DNA of 8,391 nt. Origin: Actinomycetota bacterium. GTDB taxonomy: Bacteria; Actinomycetota; Actinomycetes; Nanopelagicales; Nanopelagicaceae. The position numbers and the translations under genes were made by a program. The notes below the pieces were generated by a model, which saw only the letters and a program-made list of their open reading frames with translations, was not told the DNA's origin and did not search any database. Of this stretch, positions 1 through 6,950 are shown piece after piece; the first letter of the stretch is position 1, and each line of letters opens with the position of its first letter. The stretch lies in the NCBI GenBank assembly GCA_009697555.1, contig WLQV01000031.1, positions 1 through 8,391 on the forward strand. Direction: 5' to 3'.

Positions 1-1062
1 AAATATGAGATGAATGACTTTATCGATCGCAATATTGATTCACCCTTTAACTTATTGACACCGAATTTGGCGCGATTGATTGCACTCGGTGGTTTTCGCC
101 ACTTGTCTCCTAAGGTCAATCAATTCCTCAAAGATCCGCGCTTGCAGAAGGTTTACTCATTTCAAGCGATGTACGCCGGTGTTAGCCCACAACAAGCTTT
201 AGCAATTTATGCCGTGATTGCATACATGGATTCCGTCAATGGCGTCTTCTTCCCTAAGGGCGGCATGCATGCAGTGCCACGTGCACTAGCGGCGGCGGCT
301 GAAAAGCATGGTGTGGAATTTAAATATAATCAGACCGTCACATCTATTGACTATGAGAATGGTCGCGCGAAAGCAGTAATTACCCATACTGGTGAGCGAA
401 TTACTTGTGATGCACTCGTACTTAATCCAGATCTTCCAGTTGCATGGCGCGACCTCTTAGGAATCGTGCCTCGTTCAGTCAAGCGCCTTAACTACTCACC
501 TTCTTGCGTGACACTTCTTGTTGGATCTAATCGTTCTTACGATCACATCGCACACCACAATATCCACTTTGGAAATTCCTGGGATGGCGTATTCGATGAA
601 TTAATTAAGAAGAAGATCTTGATGACTGATCCCAGTGTGCTCGTCACGGTTCCTACCCATGATGATCCAACTTTGGCGCCACCCGGCAAACACTCCTATT
701 ACGTGCTCTTTCCTACTCCTAATCTCGATGCTGACATTGATTGGCGCACGATGGCTCAGCCTTATCGCAACTCCATGATTAAAACTTTGGAAGAGCGCGG
801 TTACACCGGCTTTGGTGAGAGCATTGAAATTGAATCGATGACCACTCCCCTTGATTGGCAAGCACAGGGAATGGAGCGCGGTGCACCATTTGCAAGTGCG
901 CACACCTTCTTCCAAACTGGACCATTTCGCCCTAGCAATTTAGCGAAGGGTTTTGAGAATGTGGTCTTTGCCGGAAGTGGAACACAACCAGGTGTTGGTG
1001 TTCCGATGGTATTAATTTCTGGCCGTCTTGCGGCAGAACGCATTGTTGGCCCGGTGAAGTAA
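1..1062 (+). CDS. crtI: Phytoene desaturase, CrtI family (5' end outside window)
   Basis: This is the C-terminal 353 residues of a CrtI-type FAD-dependent phytoene desaturase, which introduces double bases' worth of conjugation (desaturation) into phytoene to give coloured carotenes, usually lycopene, at the membrane. The frame is open from base 1 (AAA TAT GAG ATG), so the ATG at 10 is internal. Family enzymes are about 490-510 residues, so roughly 140-150 residues are missing, including the N-terminal dinucleotide-binding GxGxxG. Visible family features are the FPKGGMHAVPRAL segment in the middle and the C-terminal FAD-contact motif VFAGSGTQPGVGVPMVLISG at about residues 322-341, followed by RLAAERI. 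The stop codon is followed immediately by the GTG of crtB, so the two are co-transcribed. The exact product (lycopene, neurosporene or another carotene) cannot be read from the sequence. A related carotenoid oxidase is possible, but the adjacent phytoene synthase favours phytoene desaturase. Confidence 0.93.
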   Translation, partial: KYEMNDFIDRNIDSPFNLLTPNLARLIALGGFRHLSPKVNQFLKDPRLQKVYSFQAMYAGVSPQQALAIYAVIAYMDSVNGVFFPKGGMHAVPRALAAAAEKHGVEFKYNQTVTSIDYENGRAKAVITHTGERITCDALVLNPDLPVAWRDLLGIVPRSVKRLNYSPSCVTLLVGSNRSYDHIAHHNIHFGNSWDGVFDELIKKKILMTDPSVLVTVPTHDDPTLAPPGKHSYYVLFPTPNLDADIDWRTMAQPYRNSMIKTLEERGYTGFGESIEIESMTTPLDWQAQGMERGAPFASAHTFFQTGPFRPSNLAKGFENVVFAGSGTQPGVGVPMVLISGRLAAERIVGPVK

Positions 1063-1965
1063 GTGGATGAGTTAAGTGCGGCAGGAATCACCGATCCGCA
1101 ATTGCGTAACTCTTACTTAGCCTGCAAGAAACTCAATGCCGAACATGGAAAGACTTACTACTTAGCAACGCTGCTTCTACCTAAAGCCAAGCGCCCCTTT
1201 GTTCATGCGCTCTACGGCTTTGCTCGATATGCCGATGAAATTGTCGATGATCTTGCATCGACACTCACTGTTACGCAAAAGCGCGATCTCTTAATGCGTT
1301 GGAGCGATGGCGTGTTGGCGAGTTTAAAGAGTGGCAAGAGCGATGATCCGATTGCGATTGCGCTGATCGATACTGTGAAGCGCTTCGAGATTCCGCATGA
1401 GCACTTTGTGGCATTCCTACATTCGATGGCGATGGATTTAACTGTCACTGAATATCGTACGTATCAAGATCTGTTCGAATATGTTTATGGTTCCGCAGCT
1501 GTCATCGGGCTAGAAATGGTGCCGATTCTCGGTGCACTTGATCCTGGCGCTTATGCTCCAGCAGAGAAACTCGGCATTGCATTTCAATTGGCAAACTTTA
1601 TTCGCGATGTCGGTGAAGATCTTGAGCGAGGTCGGATATACCTGCCACTAGATGAATTAGCTGCCCATGGCGTAGATCGCGCGATGTTAGAGCGGCGCGT
1701 CCTAACATCTGAGATTATCTCCGCTCTGCAATTTCAAATTGCTCGAGTCCGACAGTTACAGCGTGAAGCCACACCTGGAATTGCACTCCTTTCGCCAGAA
1801 TCTCGCCCCTGTATTGAAGCGGCCAGCGATCTCTACTGCGGTATCGTTGATGAAGTAGAGCGCATCGATTACGACATCTTTAATCGCCGCGCAAAGACAT
1901 CAACCTGGCGACGGGCACGCGTGGCAAGTCGCGCTTATGTGAAAGCGGTGCAAGCGAGGCGATGA
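1063..1965 (+). CDS. crtB: Phytoene synthase
   Basis: A 300-aa squalene/phytoene synthase that condenses two geranylgeranyl diphosphates head to head into phytoene, the first committed carotenoid step and the source of substrate for the CrtI just upstream. Both Mg-diphosphate-binding aspartate-rich motifs are intact: DEIVD at residues 58-62 (within YGFARYADEIVDD) and QLANFIRDVGED at 175-186, followed by the usual RIYLP. The YVYGSAAVIGLEM segment at about 140-152 is the conserved middle helix. Length is normal for the family. The start is a GTG directly abutting the crtI stop; a weak purine-rich GGTGAAG lies just upstream, inside crtI, so translation is probably coupled. The 3' end overlaps the next ORF as ATGA, which ties carotenoid genes to uronate genes on one transcript. 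GGPP synthase and cyclase genes are not in the window. Confidence 0.96.
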   Translation: MDELSAAGITDPQLRNSYLACKKLNAEHGKTYYLATLLLPKAKRPFVHALYGFARYADEIVDDLASTLTVTQKRDLLMRWSDGVLASLKSGKSDDPIAIALIDTVKRFEIPHEHFVAFLHSMAMDLTVTEYRTYQDLFEYVYGSAAVIGLEMVPILGALDPGAYAPAEKLGIAFQLANFIRDVGEDLERGRIYLPLDELAAHGVDRAMLERRVLTSEIISALQFQIARVRQLQREATPGIALLSPESRPCIEAASDLYCGIVDEVERIDYDIFNRRAKTSTWRRARVASRAYVKAVQARR

Positions 1966-2240
1966 GTAAGCGACAAGTTCTCTTCTTGCATCCCAATGAC
2001 AACATTGCAGTCTGCCTCACCGACATCGCAGCAGGCACAACTATTAGCCAAGATGGCAAAGAAATTTCAATCAAAGAGAACATTCCGCGCGGACATAAAA
2101 TTTGCACCCGCCCGATGGCTAAAGGTGATGGCGTTATTAAATATGGTGAGCGCATGGGCCATGCGACTAAGCCAATTGAAATTGGCTGCCACGTTCATAC
2201 CCATAATGTTTTAGGCGATCGATTGTCGACTGAAGAATGA
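1962..2240 (+). CDS. uxaA: UxaA-family SAF-domain small subunit (altronate dehydratase type)
   Basis: A 92-aa stand-alone SAF domain corresponding to the N-terminal domain of altronate/galactarate dehydratases (UxaA, GarD) and to the small subunit of two-chain members such as sulfolactate sulfo-lyase SuyA. Seen directly: an opening LHPNDNIAV, IPRGHKI at residues 41-47, KGDGVIKYGERMGHA at 54-68, and the signature HVHTHN at 77-82, all in family order. Length matches one SAF domain with nothing else attached. In the family this domain sits near the substrate pocket of the catalytic chain. The ATG overlaps the crtB stop (ATGA). A GAGG lies only 2 nt before the start, too close for an ideal Shine-Dalgarno, so coupling to crtB translation is likely. 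The 3' end also overlaps the next gene as ATGA. The substrate is inferred from uxaC and the reductase gene opposite; galactarate or another sugar acid cannot be excluded. Confidence 0.88.
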   Translation: MSKRQVLFLHPNDNIAVCLTDIAAGTTISQDGKEISIKENIPRGHKICTRPMAKGDGVIKYGERMGHATKPIEIGCHVHTHNVLGDRLSTEE

Positions 2241-3043
2241 AAATCCAAGGAATTAAACATGCCGATCGCGGCGTAGGCGTACGCGATCATCAATTGATCC
2301 TGCCTTCGGTGGTCTGCTCCACCCACGTATCACGCAGAATCGCCACTGAAGTTGGCGCAATTACCTTTGCTCATCAAAATGGTTGCGGAATCATCGGTAT
2401 CGATGTCTCAGGTATAGATAACTTCTTTATCGATCTAGCTAACCACCCCAATGTGAATTCAGTCGTCGTTACTGCACTCGGCTGCGAAACTATTCAAGGC
2501 AACGAACTCAATGACAAAATTGCACAAGATTCAACGCACTACTTGGTTATTCAAGAAAGCGGCGGTGTAGAAGGCACAGTTGCTAGCGGCGTTGCACATG
2601 CCCGCGAACTTTCCGCCAAATTTCCGGGCACAGTTGCAGATCTCGATCTTCTTACCGTTGGACTAGATCTTTCGCGCGATGTTGCCAACTTGGCTGAGAT
2701 CCGCGCACTCTTTGCCAAAGAGAATATTTCACTCGTTGAGGCGACTCAGCGCAGTGGATCGGCTGCCAACTTCTCCTCCTTGATGAGCCAAAAGGCCCAC
2801 GTCATTCTCTCCTTCCCCGATGAGAATCAACCACCTACTGGTTTCCCATTGATTCCCGTAATTTCTATTGCAGGAAGTGGCGCGCTACATCAAGCAATCA
2901 TCAGTGAATTTGATTTAGCTAGTAGCGCATCTGCGGCTGAAATTCTTGATTGCGTAATTGCGATTGCCAATGGCAAGAAGAGCAAGAGCGAACTTAGTAA
3001 CAATGGTGAGATCGTTGCACCGCGTTCAGTTCGGAGCGTGTGA
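2237..3043 (+). CDS. UxaA/GarD-family chain A: N-half cysteine motifs kept, C-half degenerate
   Basis: A 268-aa protein of the UxaA/GarD catalytic region, much shorter than the usual 380-400 residues after the SAF domain. The N-terminal half follows the family closely: RGVGVRDHQLILPSVVC (Cys27), AHQNGCG (Cys50), HPNVNSVVVTALGCETIQG (Cys83) and IQESGGVEGT at about 105-114. These match the family pattern NCSATV / GTGCGM / GLGCETNQ, recalled rather than aligned. After residue 140 it diverges. The expected VGLQCGGSDGYSG appears only as VGLDLSRD, the long central block is missing, and the MDTPG and TTGRG motifs appear only as vestiges (LSFPDENQPPTGFP, VISIAGSG). It therefore looks like a shortened full-length paralogue, not a truncation product. 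It overlaps both neighbours (ATGA upstream, TGATG downstream) and probably forms a complex with them. A role as part of an altronate-type dehydratase is inferred from context; it could also have a structural or iron-handling role. Confidence 0.8.
   Translation: MKIQGIKHADRGVGVRDHQLILPSVVCSTHVSRRIATEVGAITFAHQNGCGIIGIDVSGIDNFFIDLANHPNVNSVVVTALGCETIQGNELNDKIAQDSTHYLVIQESGGVEGTVASGVAHARELSAKFPGTVADLDLLTVGLDLSRDVANLAEIRALFAKENISLVEATQRSGSAANFSSLMSQKAHVILSFPDENQPPTGFPLIPVISIAGSGALHQAIISEFDLASSASAAEILDCVIAIANGKKSKSELSNNGEIVAPRSVRSV
3033..3036 (+). promoter_or_regulatory. Shine-Dalgarno GGAG deciding the start at 3043
   Basis: GGAG lies inside the end of the preceding gene, 6 nt before the ATG at 3043 but only 3 nt before an in-frame GTG at 3040. 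The spacing supports ATG 3043 as the start of the 384-aa dehydratase chain. This gives a one-base TGATG overlap with the upstream stop codon. Confidence 0.5.
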
Positions 3044-4197
3044 TGAGTCTTACCGGTTATAAGCGCAGCAATGGCGAGTGGGGCTTTCGCAATCACGTTC
3101 TCATCGCCCCATTGCATCAAATGCTCTCTCAATCAGCGCGCGCAATCGAGGAAGCAGTCCCCGGAGTTGTTGCTATTAGCCATGATTGGTCCGGCATGCG
3201 CGAGAAAGATTTCGATCGCATCGCTAAGACACTCTCTGGAATCTTGGTCAATCCCAATGTCTTCCACACTGTGATTCTTGCAATCGGAACCGATATTGAA
3301 AGTGAAATTCTCAGCCTGGCTCAAGCCCACGCTAAAACGCCATTCACTATCGTTACGCTAAAAGATGCTGGTTCACTTCAAGCACTTACTGAATTAGGAA
3401 GTAAGGCTGCTGCAACTGCGCTCAACGGTGCGAAGGCACTTAAGCGCGAACCCGCACCATGGAGCGCTGTTGTACTCGGCTTAGAGTGCGGTGGATCCGA
3501 TGCTTACTCTGGAATTACTGCAAATCCTGCACTCGGTGTTGCCAGTGACAAGTTTGTAGCAGATGGCGCAACATCCATTCTCGGTGAAACTATGGAGATC
3601 CTTGGCGCCGAACATTTATTGGCGCTGCGTGCCATTACACCAGAAGTTGGTCAGCAGATTATTGATGTTGTTGCCCGTTATGAGAAGTCCATTAATTACG
3701 AAGGTATTGATATTCGCGGCGCGCAACCATCGCGCGGAAATATTGAGGGCGGCCTCTCTACCTTGGAGGAGAAATCACTCGGTGCCGCAAAGAAGGCTGG
3801 TAACGCACAATTTACAGGCGTTCTAGATTATGCCGATCGACCACCAGTTGCTGGACTCTATTTTATGGATACGCCAGGTCATGACATCGAACAACTCAGT
3901 GGTTTTGCTGCAGCCGGTGTCAACATTGCAGTCTTTACTACTGGTCGTGGAACTCCCACTGGATCTGCTGTTATTCCTACAATTAAAGTGGCAACCAATA
4001 CTGAGATGGCAGATGCGCTACCCGACCTGATCGATCTCAATGCAGGAACAATCGCTGATGGCACTCAAACTTTAGAAGAGGTTGGCGCACTCATTTACGA
4101 TCTCATTCTTCGAGTAGCAAATGGTGATGAGACTCGTGCTGAAATCGGCGGTCATCATGAATTTAATCTCTCGCGCCTTTATGGCTCAACTTTATAA
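3043..4197 (+). CDS. uxaA: UxaA/GarD-family chain B: C-half catalytic motifs kept, N-half cysteines lost
   Basis: A 384-aa protein aligning by eye with the whole UxaA/GarD catalytic region without its SAF domain. Numbering here counts from the GTG at 3040. The second half is typical: GLECGGSDAYSGITANPALG at 147-166 (Cys150), ILGETMEILGAEHLL at 180-194, GNIEGGLSTLEEKSLGA at 233-249, FMDTPGHD at 275-282, FTTGRGTPTGS at 299-309 and a late NAGTIADG. The first half keeps the family opening (GYKRSNGEWGFRNHVLIAP) but not its cysteines: the NCSATV site reads HQMLSQSA, GTGCG reads HDWSGM, and GLGCETNQ reads AIGTDIES. It lacks exactly what the 268-aa chain keeps, so the two probably share one active site. 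The likely reaction is dehydration of D-altronate, or a related aldonate, to 2-keto-3-deoxygluconate in the cytoplasm. The last gene of the + operon, its stop region overlaps the 3' end of the opposing uxuB-like gene. Confidence 0.85.
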   Translation: MSLTGYKRSNGEWGFRNHVLIAPLHQMLSQSARAIEEAVPGVVAISHDWSGMREKDFDRIAKTLSGILVNPNVFHTVILAIGTDIESEILSLAQAHAKTPFTIVTLKDAGSLQALTELGSKAAATALNGAKALKREPAPWSAVVLGLECGGSDAYSGITANPALGVASDKFVADGATSILGETMEILGAEHLLALRAITPEVGQQIIDVVARYEKSINYEGIDIRGAQPSRGNIEGGLSTLEEKSLGAAKKAGNAQFTGVLDYADRPPVAGLYFMDTPGHDIEQLSGFAAAGVNIAVFTTGRGTPTGSAVIPTIKVATNTEMADALPDLIDLNAGTIADGTQTLEEVGALIYDLILRVANGDETRAEIGGHHEFNLSRLYGSTL

Positions 4198-5565
4198 GCT
4201 AGTCAAAACTTCCAAAACTGGTTTACTGCGCAGCTTCTCTAGCGCTTGGGCAATCGCTTCGAAATTGCCAGGATTTACTTTCACCAATAGTTTCTCATGA
4301 GTAAGTACGCTCTTTGTAGCGATCGCTACATCGCTATTGCGGGCCAGGGGTACAAGTTCGGCCGCAAGTGGGTCGCTAATTCGATCGTTGATTTCAAGGT
4401 ATCTGAGCCAGACTGCAATTGCAGTAGCAATGTATTGAGTGGGCAATTGCTTTGCTAATAGATCATTGATGGTGGGAAAGAGGCGCTGAGTCAATTTCAA
4501 GGAGCCATCCATTGCAATTTGTTGGCAACGATGACGCAAATTGAGATTGCTGATTCGCTTACGGATTCGCTTGGCATATTCAATCGGATCCATACCCGGT
4601 GGTGAGGTAAATGACTTTGCTAATTCATCCTCTTGCAAGTGGGCAATAAATGAATTTATCGCAGGATTGGCGATGCCATCAGCGATAAATTTCAAACCAG
4701 CCAACTCCCCCAAATATGCAATGGTGGAATGAGCGCCATTAAAGATGCGAATCTTTGTCATCTCATAGCCAGCGACATCATCAACAAACTCCACGCCTGT
4801 TCCAGCCAGAGTTTGCGAGAGTGGGCAATTCTCAATTGCCCACTGCGTAAATGGCTCTGTGGTCAGAAGCGATTCATCGCGATAACCAAATTCTGCTTCA
4901 AAGCCATCAATTCGTTCCGCGGTAATTGCAGGGACGATGCGATCGACCATGGAATTGGGGAAATAGTTCTCTCGCTCAATCCAGTTGATCAAACCATGCT
5001 TATCTAATTTCGCACTGGCTTCTAAGACAAGTTTCTTAATTAGCTCGCCATTACTTGTCAGGTTATCGCAGGAAATAATGGAGAGCCCGCCGCGCTTTGC
5101 TTCAAATCGTGCGGCCAGCAGTGCAGCGATCCGAGACGGTAAATCGCTCTCATGGCCATCGGTAACTTGATAGGCCTTTTCGGTGGCGGTGATGGTGATT
5201 GCCGTAAGTGCCTGGCTCTCACTCATTGCAATAAGTGCGGCGCGATCGCGCGGATAGAAAAGTGCTTGGCGGATCGCTCCAAAGATCTTCGGACTCTGTT
5301 CGCTACCACTGCGTTCATTGACGGTATAGAAACAATCTTGTGCAGCTAATAGATCTGCAACATCAGAGCTGCGTTGGGAGACTCCAGCAATTGCCAACTT
5401 ACTTGTGCCGTTGCGCAGCGCGCTCTCAAAATAGGCGGCTTGATGTGCGCGATGAAAGGCGCCAAGTCCAAGGTGAATTACACCAATCGGCAAATTACTG
5501 ACGTCGTAGGTAGGTGGATTGGCCAGAGTAAATGTCGCGAAATTACTGCCGTTGAGATGTTTCAT
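4192..5565 (-). CDS. uxuB: Mannitol dehydrogenase-family reductase, fructuronate reductase (UxuB) type
   Basis: A 457-aa NAD-dependent long-chain polyol/uronate reductase. The N-terminal cofactor region reads GVIHLGLGAFHRAHQAAY (28-45), the form found in UxuB and mannitol 2-dehydrogenases. The tagaturonate reductase UxaB of E. coli, as I recall it, has a different FGEGNFLRAF form. FPNSMVDRIVPA at 202-213 is the family signature, and the catalytic K-x4-N-x2-H pattern is present as K271, N276, H279 in KIRIFNGAHS. No signal peptide is seen, so it is cytoplasmic. The expected reaction is D-fructuronate to D-mannonate, but with an altronate-type dehydratase opposite and no mannonate dehydratase nearby, tagaturonate reduction to altronate is a real alternative. 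Its ATG overlaps the uxaC stop as TAATG, so the genes are coupled. Its own stop overlaps the convergent dehydratase gene. Family membership is certain; exact substrate is not. Confidence 0.88.
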   Translation of the reverse strand: MKHLNGSNFATFTLANPPTYDVSNLPIGVIHLGLGAFHRAHQAAYFESALRNGTSKLAIAGVSQRSSDVADLLAAQDCFYTVNERSGSEQSPKIFGAIRQALFYPRDRAALIAMSESQALTAITITATEKAYQVTDGHESDLPSRIAALLAARFEAKRGGLSIISCDNLTSNGELIKKLVLEASAKLDKHGLINWIERENYFPNSMVDRIVPAITAERIDGFEAEFGYRDESLLTTEPFTQWAIENCPLSQTLAGTGVEFVDDVAGYEMTKIRIFNGAHSTIAYLGELAGLKFIADGIANPAINSFIAHLQEDELAKSFTSPPGMDPIEYAKRIRKRISNLNLRHRCQQIAMDGSLKLTQRLFPTINDLLAKQLPTQYIATAIAVWLRYLEINDRISDPLAAELVPLARNSDVAIATKSVLTHEKLLVKVNPGNFEAIAQALEKLRSKPVLEVLTSL

Positions 5566-6950
5566 TAGAGCTTAAAGAAATCTTTACTCAAGTGATAGGC
5601 AATCTGTGGCGCTAACTCGATGGCAGCGCTCTTGCTCAAACGATCTTGTGAAACTTGTGCTGCTAGGTATGCGCTATCAAAGCGTCGTGCTACATCGTGG
5701 CGAACTGGGATCGATGTAAATGCGCGGGTATCGTCGATAAATCCGACAGTGTTGTAGTAACCAGCCGTCTCAGTAACGCTATCGCGCCATCTCTGCATTC
5801 CATTAAGACTGTCATGGAACCACCAAGGTGGGCCAAGCCGCAGACTTGGATAGACGCCGGCAAGTGGTGCTAACTCGCGAGAGTATGTTGACTCATCGAG
5901 CGTAAAGAGCACCATTCGGAAATTTGGATGCTTGCCCACAGCATTAAGTAGATCTCTGAGCTCGCGGGTGTAGGTGGTTGCAACAGGAATATCCATGCCG
6001 CGATCGGTGCCGTAATTCTTAGCAATCTCGTAGTCGTAATTGCGCAGCGAGCCAGGATGTAATTGCATTACTAAACCATCATCGGCCGCCATCTTGGCGT
6101 GCTCTAAGAGCATCACTGCAGTGAATTTCGTAGAATCTTCTGCGCTGGCGTTCCCACTCATAAGTGATTTAAATAGCACTTCACTCTCACTGGCAGATAA
6201 GGCAACTGTTTGTGGTGAGAAGACGCCGTGATCTGTTGCAGTCGCACCCATCTCTTTAAAGAAGGCACGTTGCCTGCGAAGTGCGTTGAGCAGACCATCA
6301 AAAGTATCGGTTGCAATGCCGCTCACTGTGGCAAGTTGAGCAATCTTCTCTTTCCAATCAGGGCGGCTCGGATCACTGACATCATCGGGTCGGAAGGTTG
6401 GCAGAACTTTGCCACCGAAATCAAGTGTTGCTAACTTCTTATGGCTCACTAAGGAATCAGAGGTTGCATCGGTTGTAGCAAGAACTTCAATATTAAATTT
6501 ACGAAAGAGGGCAAGTGGCAGAAATTCTGGTTGAGCTAATTTCTCGCCGATTGCATCGAAGAAGTAATCAGCACGATCGGGAGTGAGCTCTTCACTTATG
6601 CCAAAGATTTCGGTGAAAGTTTCACTAATCCAGACGCGGGATGGCGTACCTAGGAATAGGTGCCAATTAGCTGCAAAGATTGCCCACACCTCTCGCGCAC
6701 TCACTGACGAGGTGGTACCTGTAATTTTTGGAATTCCCAATTGATCGTAAGTGATTCCATGCGAATGCAACATTCGAGTGACGTAGTGATCCGGTGTAAT
6801 AAGCAGATCTACTGCGTTGGTAAAGGGTCGATTGGCCGCGAGCATTTCAGAAGACACGTGACCATGGGGTGAAAGAATCGGAAAACTCGACATAATTTCG
6901 TAGAGCTCCATCGCTAGTGGATCTTTTCCTAAATAGCGCTGCTTATGCAT
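5565..6950 (-). CDS. uxaC: Glucuronate (uronate) isomerase, divergent UxaC type
   Basis: A 461-aa amidohydrolase-superfamily uronate isomerase converting D-glucuronate to D-fructuronate and D-galacturonate to D-tagaturonate in the cytoplasm. E. coli UxaC is about 470 residues, so the length is complete. The metal-site motif near the N-terminus reads ILSPHGHVS, with H29 and H31, in place of the DxHCHL of the classical group. LATTDATSD, PTFRPDD, MQLHPGSLRNYD, GPPWWFHDSLNGM and GFIDDTRAF follow in the family order. The start is chosen at the ATG at 6950, which gives MHKQRYLGKD and an 8-nt overlap with the upstream hydrolase. A longer in-frame reading to 7040 adds 30 residues without family resemblance that overlap the hydrolase coding end. 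It sits between the hydrolase and the uxuB-like gene in one operon and supplies that reductase with substrate. Confidence 0.92.
   Translation of the reverse strand: MHKQRYLGKDPLAMELYEIMSSFPILSPHGHVSSEMLAANRPFTNAVDLLITPDHYVTRMLHSHGITYDQLGIPKITGTTSSVSAREVWAIFAANWHLFLGTPSRVWISETFTEIFGISEELTPDRADYFFDAIGEKLAQPEFLPLALFRKFNIEVLATTDATSDSLVSHKKLATLDFGGKVLPTFRPDDVSDPSRPDWKEKIAQLATVSGIATDTFDGLLNALRRQRAFFKEMGATATDHGVFSPQTVALSASESEVLFKSLMSGNASAEDSTKFTAVMLLEHAKMAADDGLVMQLHPGSLRNYDYEIAKNYGTDRGMDIPVATTYTRELRDLLNAVGKHPNFRMVLFTLDESTYSRELAPLAGVYPSLRLGPPWWFHDSLNGMQRWRDSVTETAGYYNTVGFIDDTRAFTSIPVRHDVARRFDSAYLAAQVSQDRLSKSAAIELAPQIAYHLSKDFFKL

Noticed and set aside
2237..4197. The 268-aa and 384-aa dehydratase ORFs as one gene broken by a frameshift or stop
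   Set aside because: The second ORF restarts with its own family N-terminus (GYKRSNGEWGFRNH) and has its own start and ribosome-binding site. The first continues through vestigial C-half motifs. They are two paralogues, not halves of one reading frame.
4541..5568. Several open frames of 60-90 codons on the + strand opposite the uxuB-like gene
   Set aside because: They are antisense shadows of a strongly conserved gene, with no recognizable product or ribosome-binding site.
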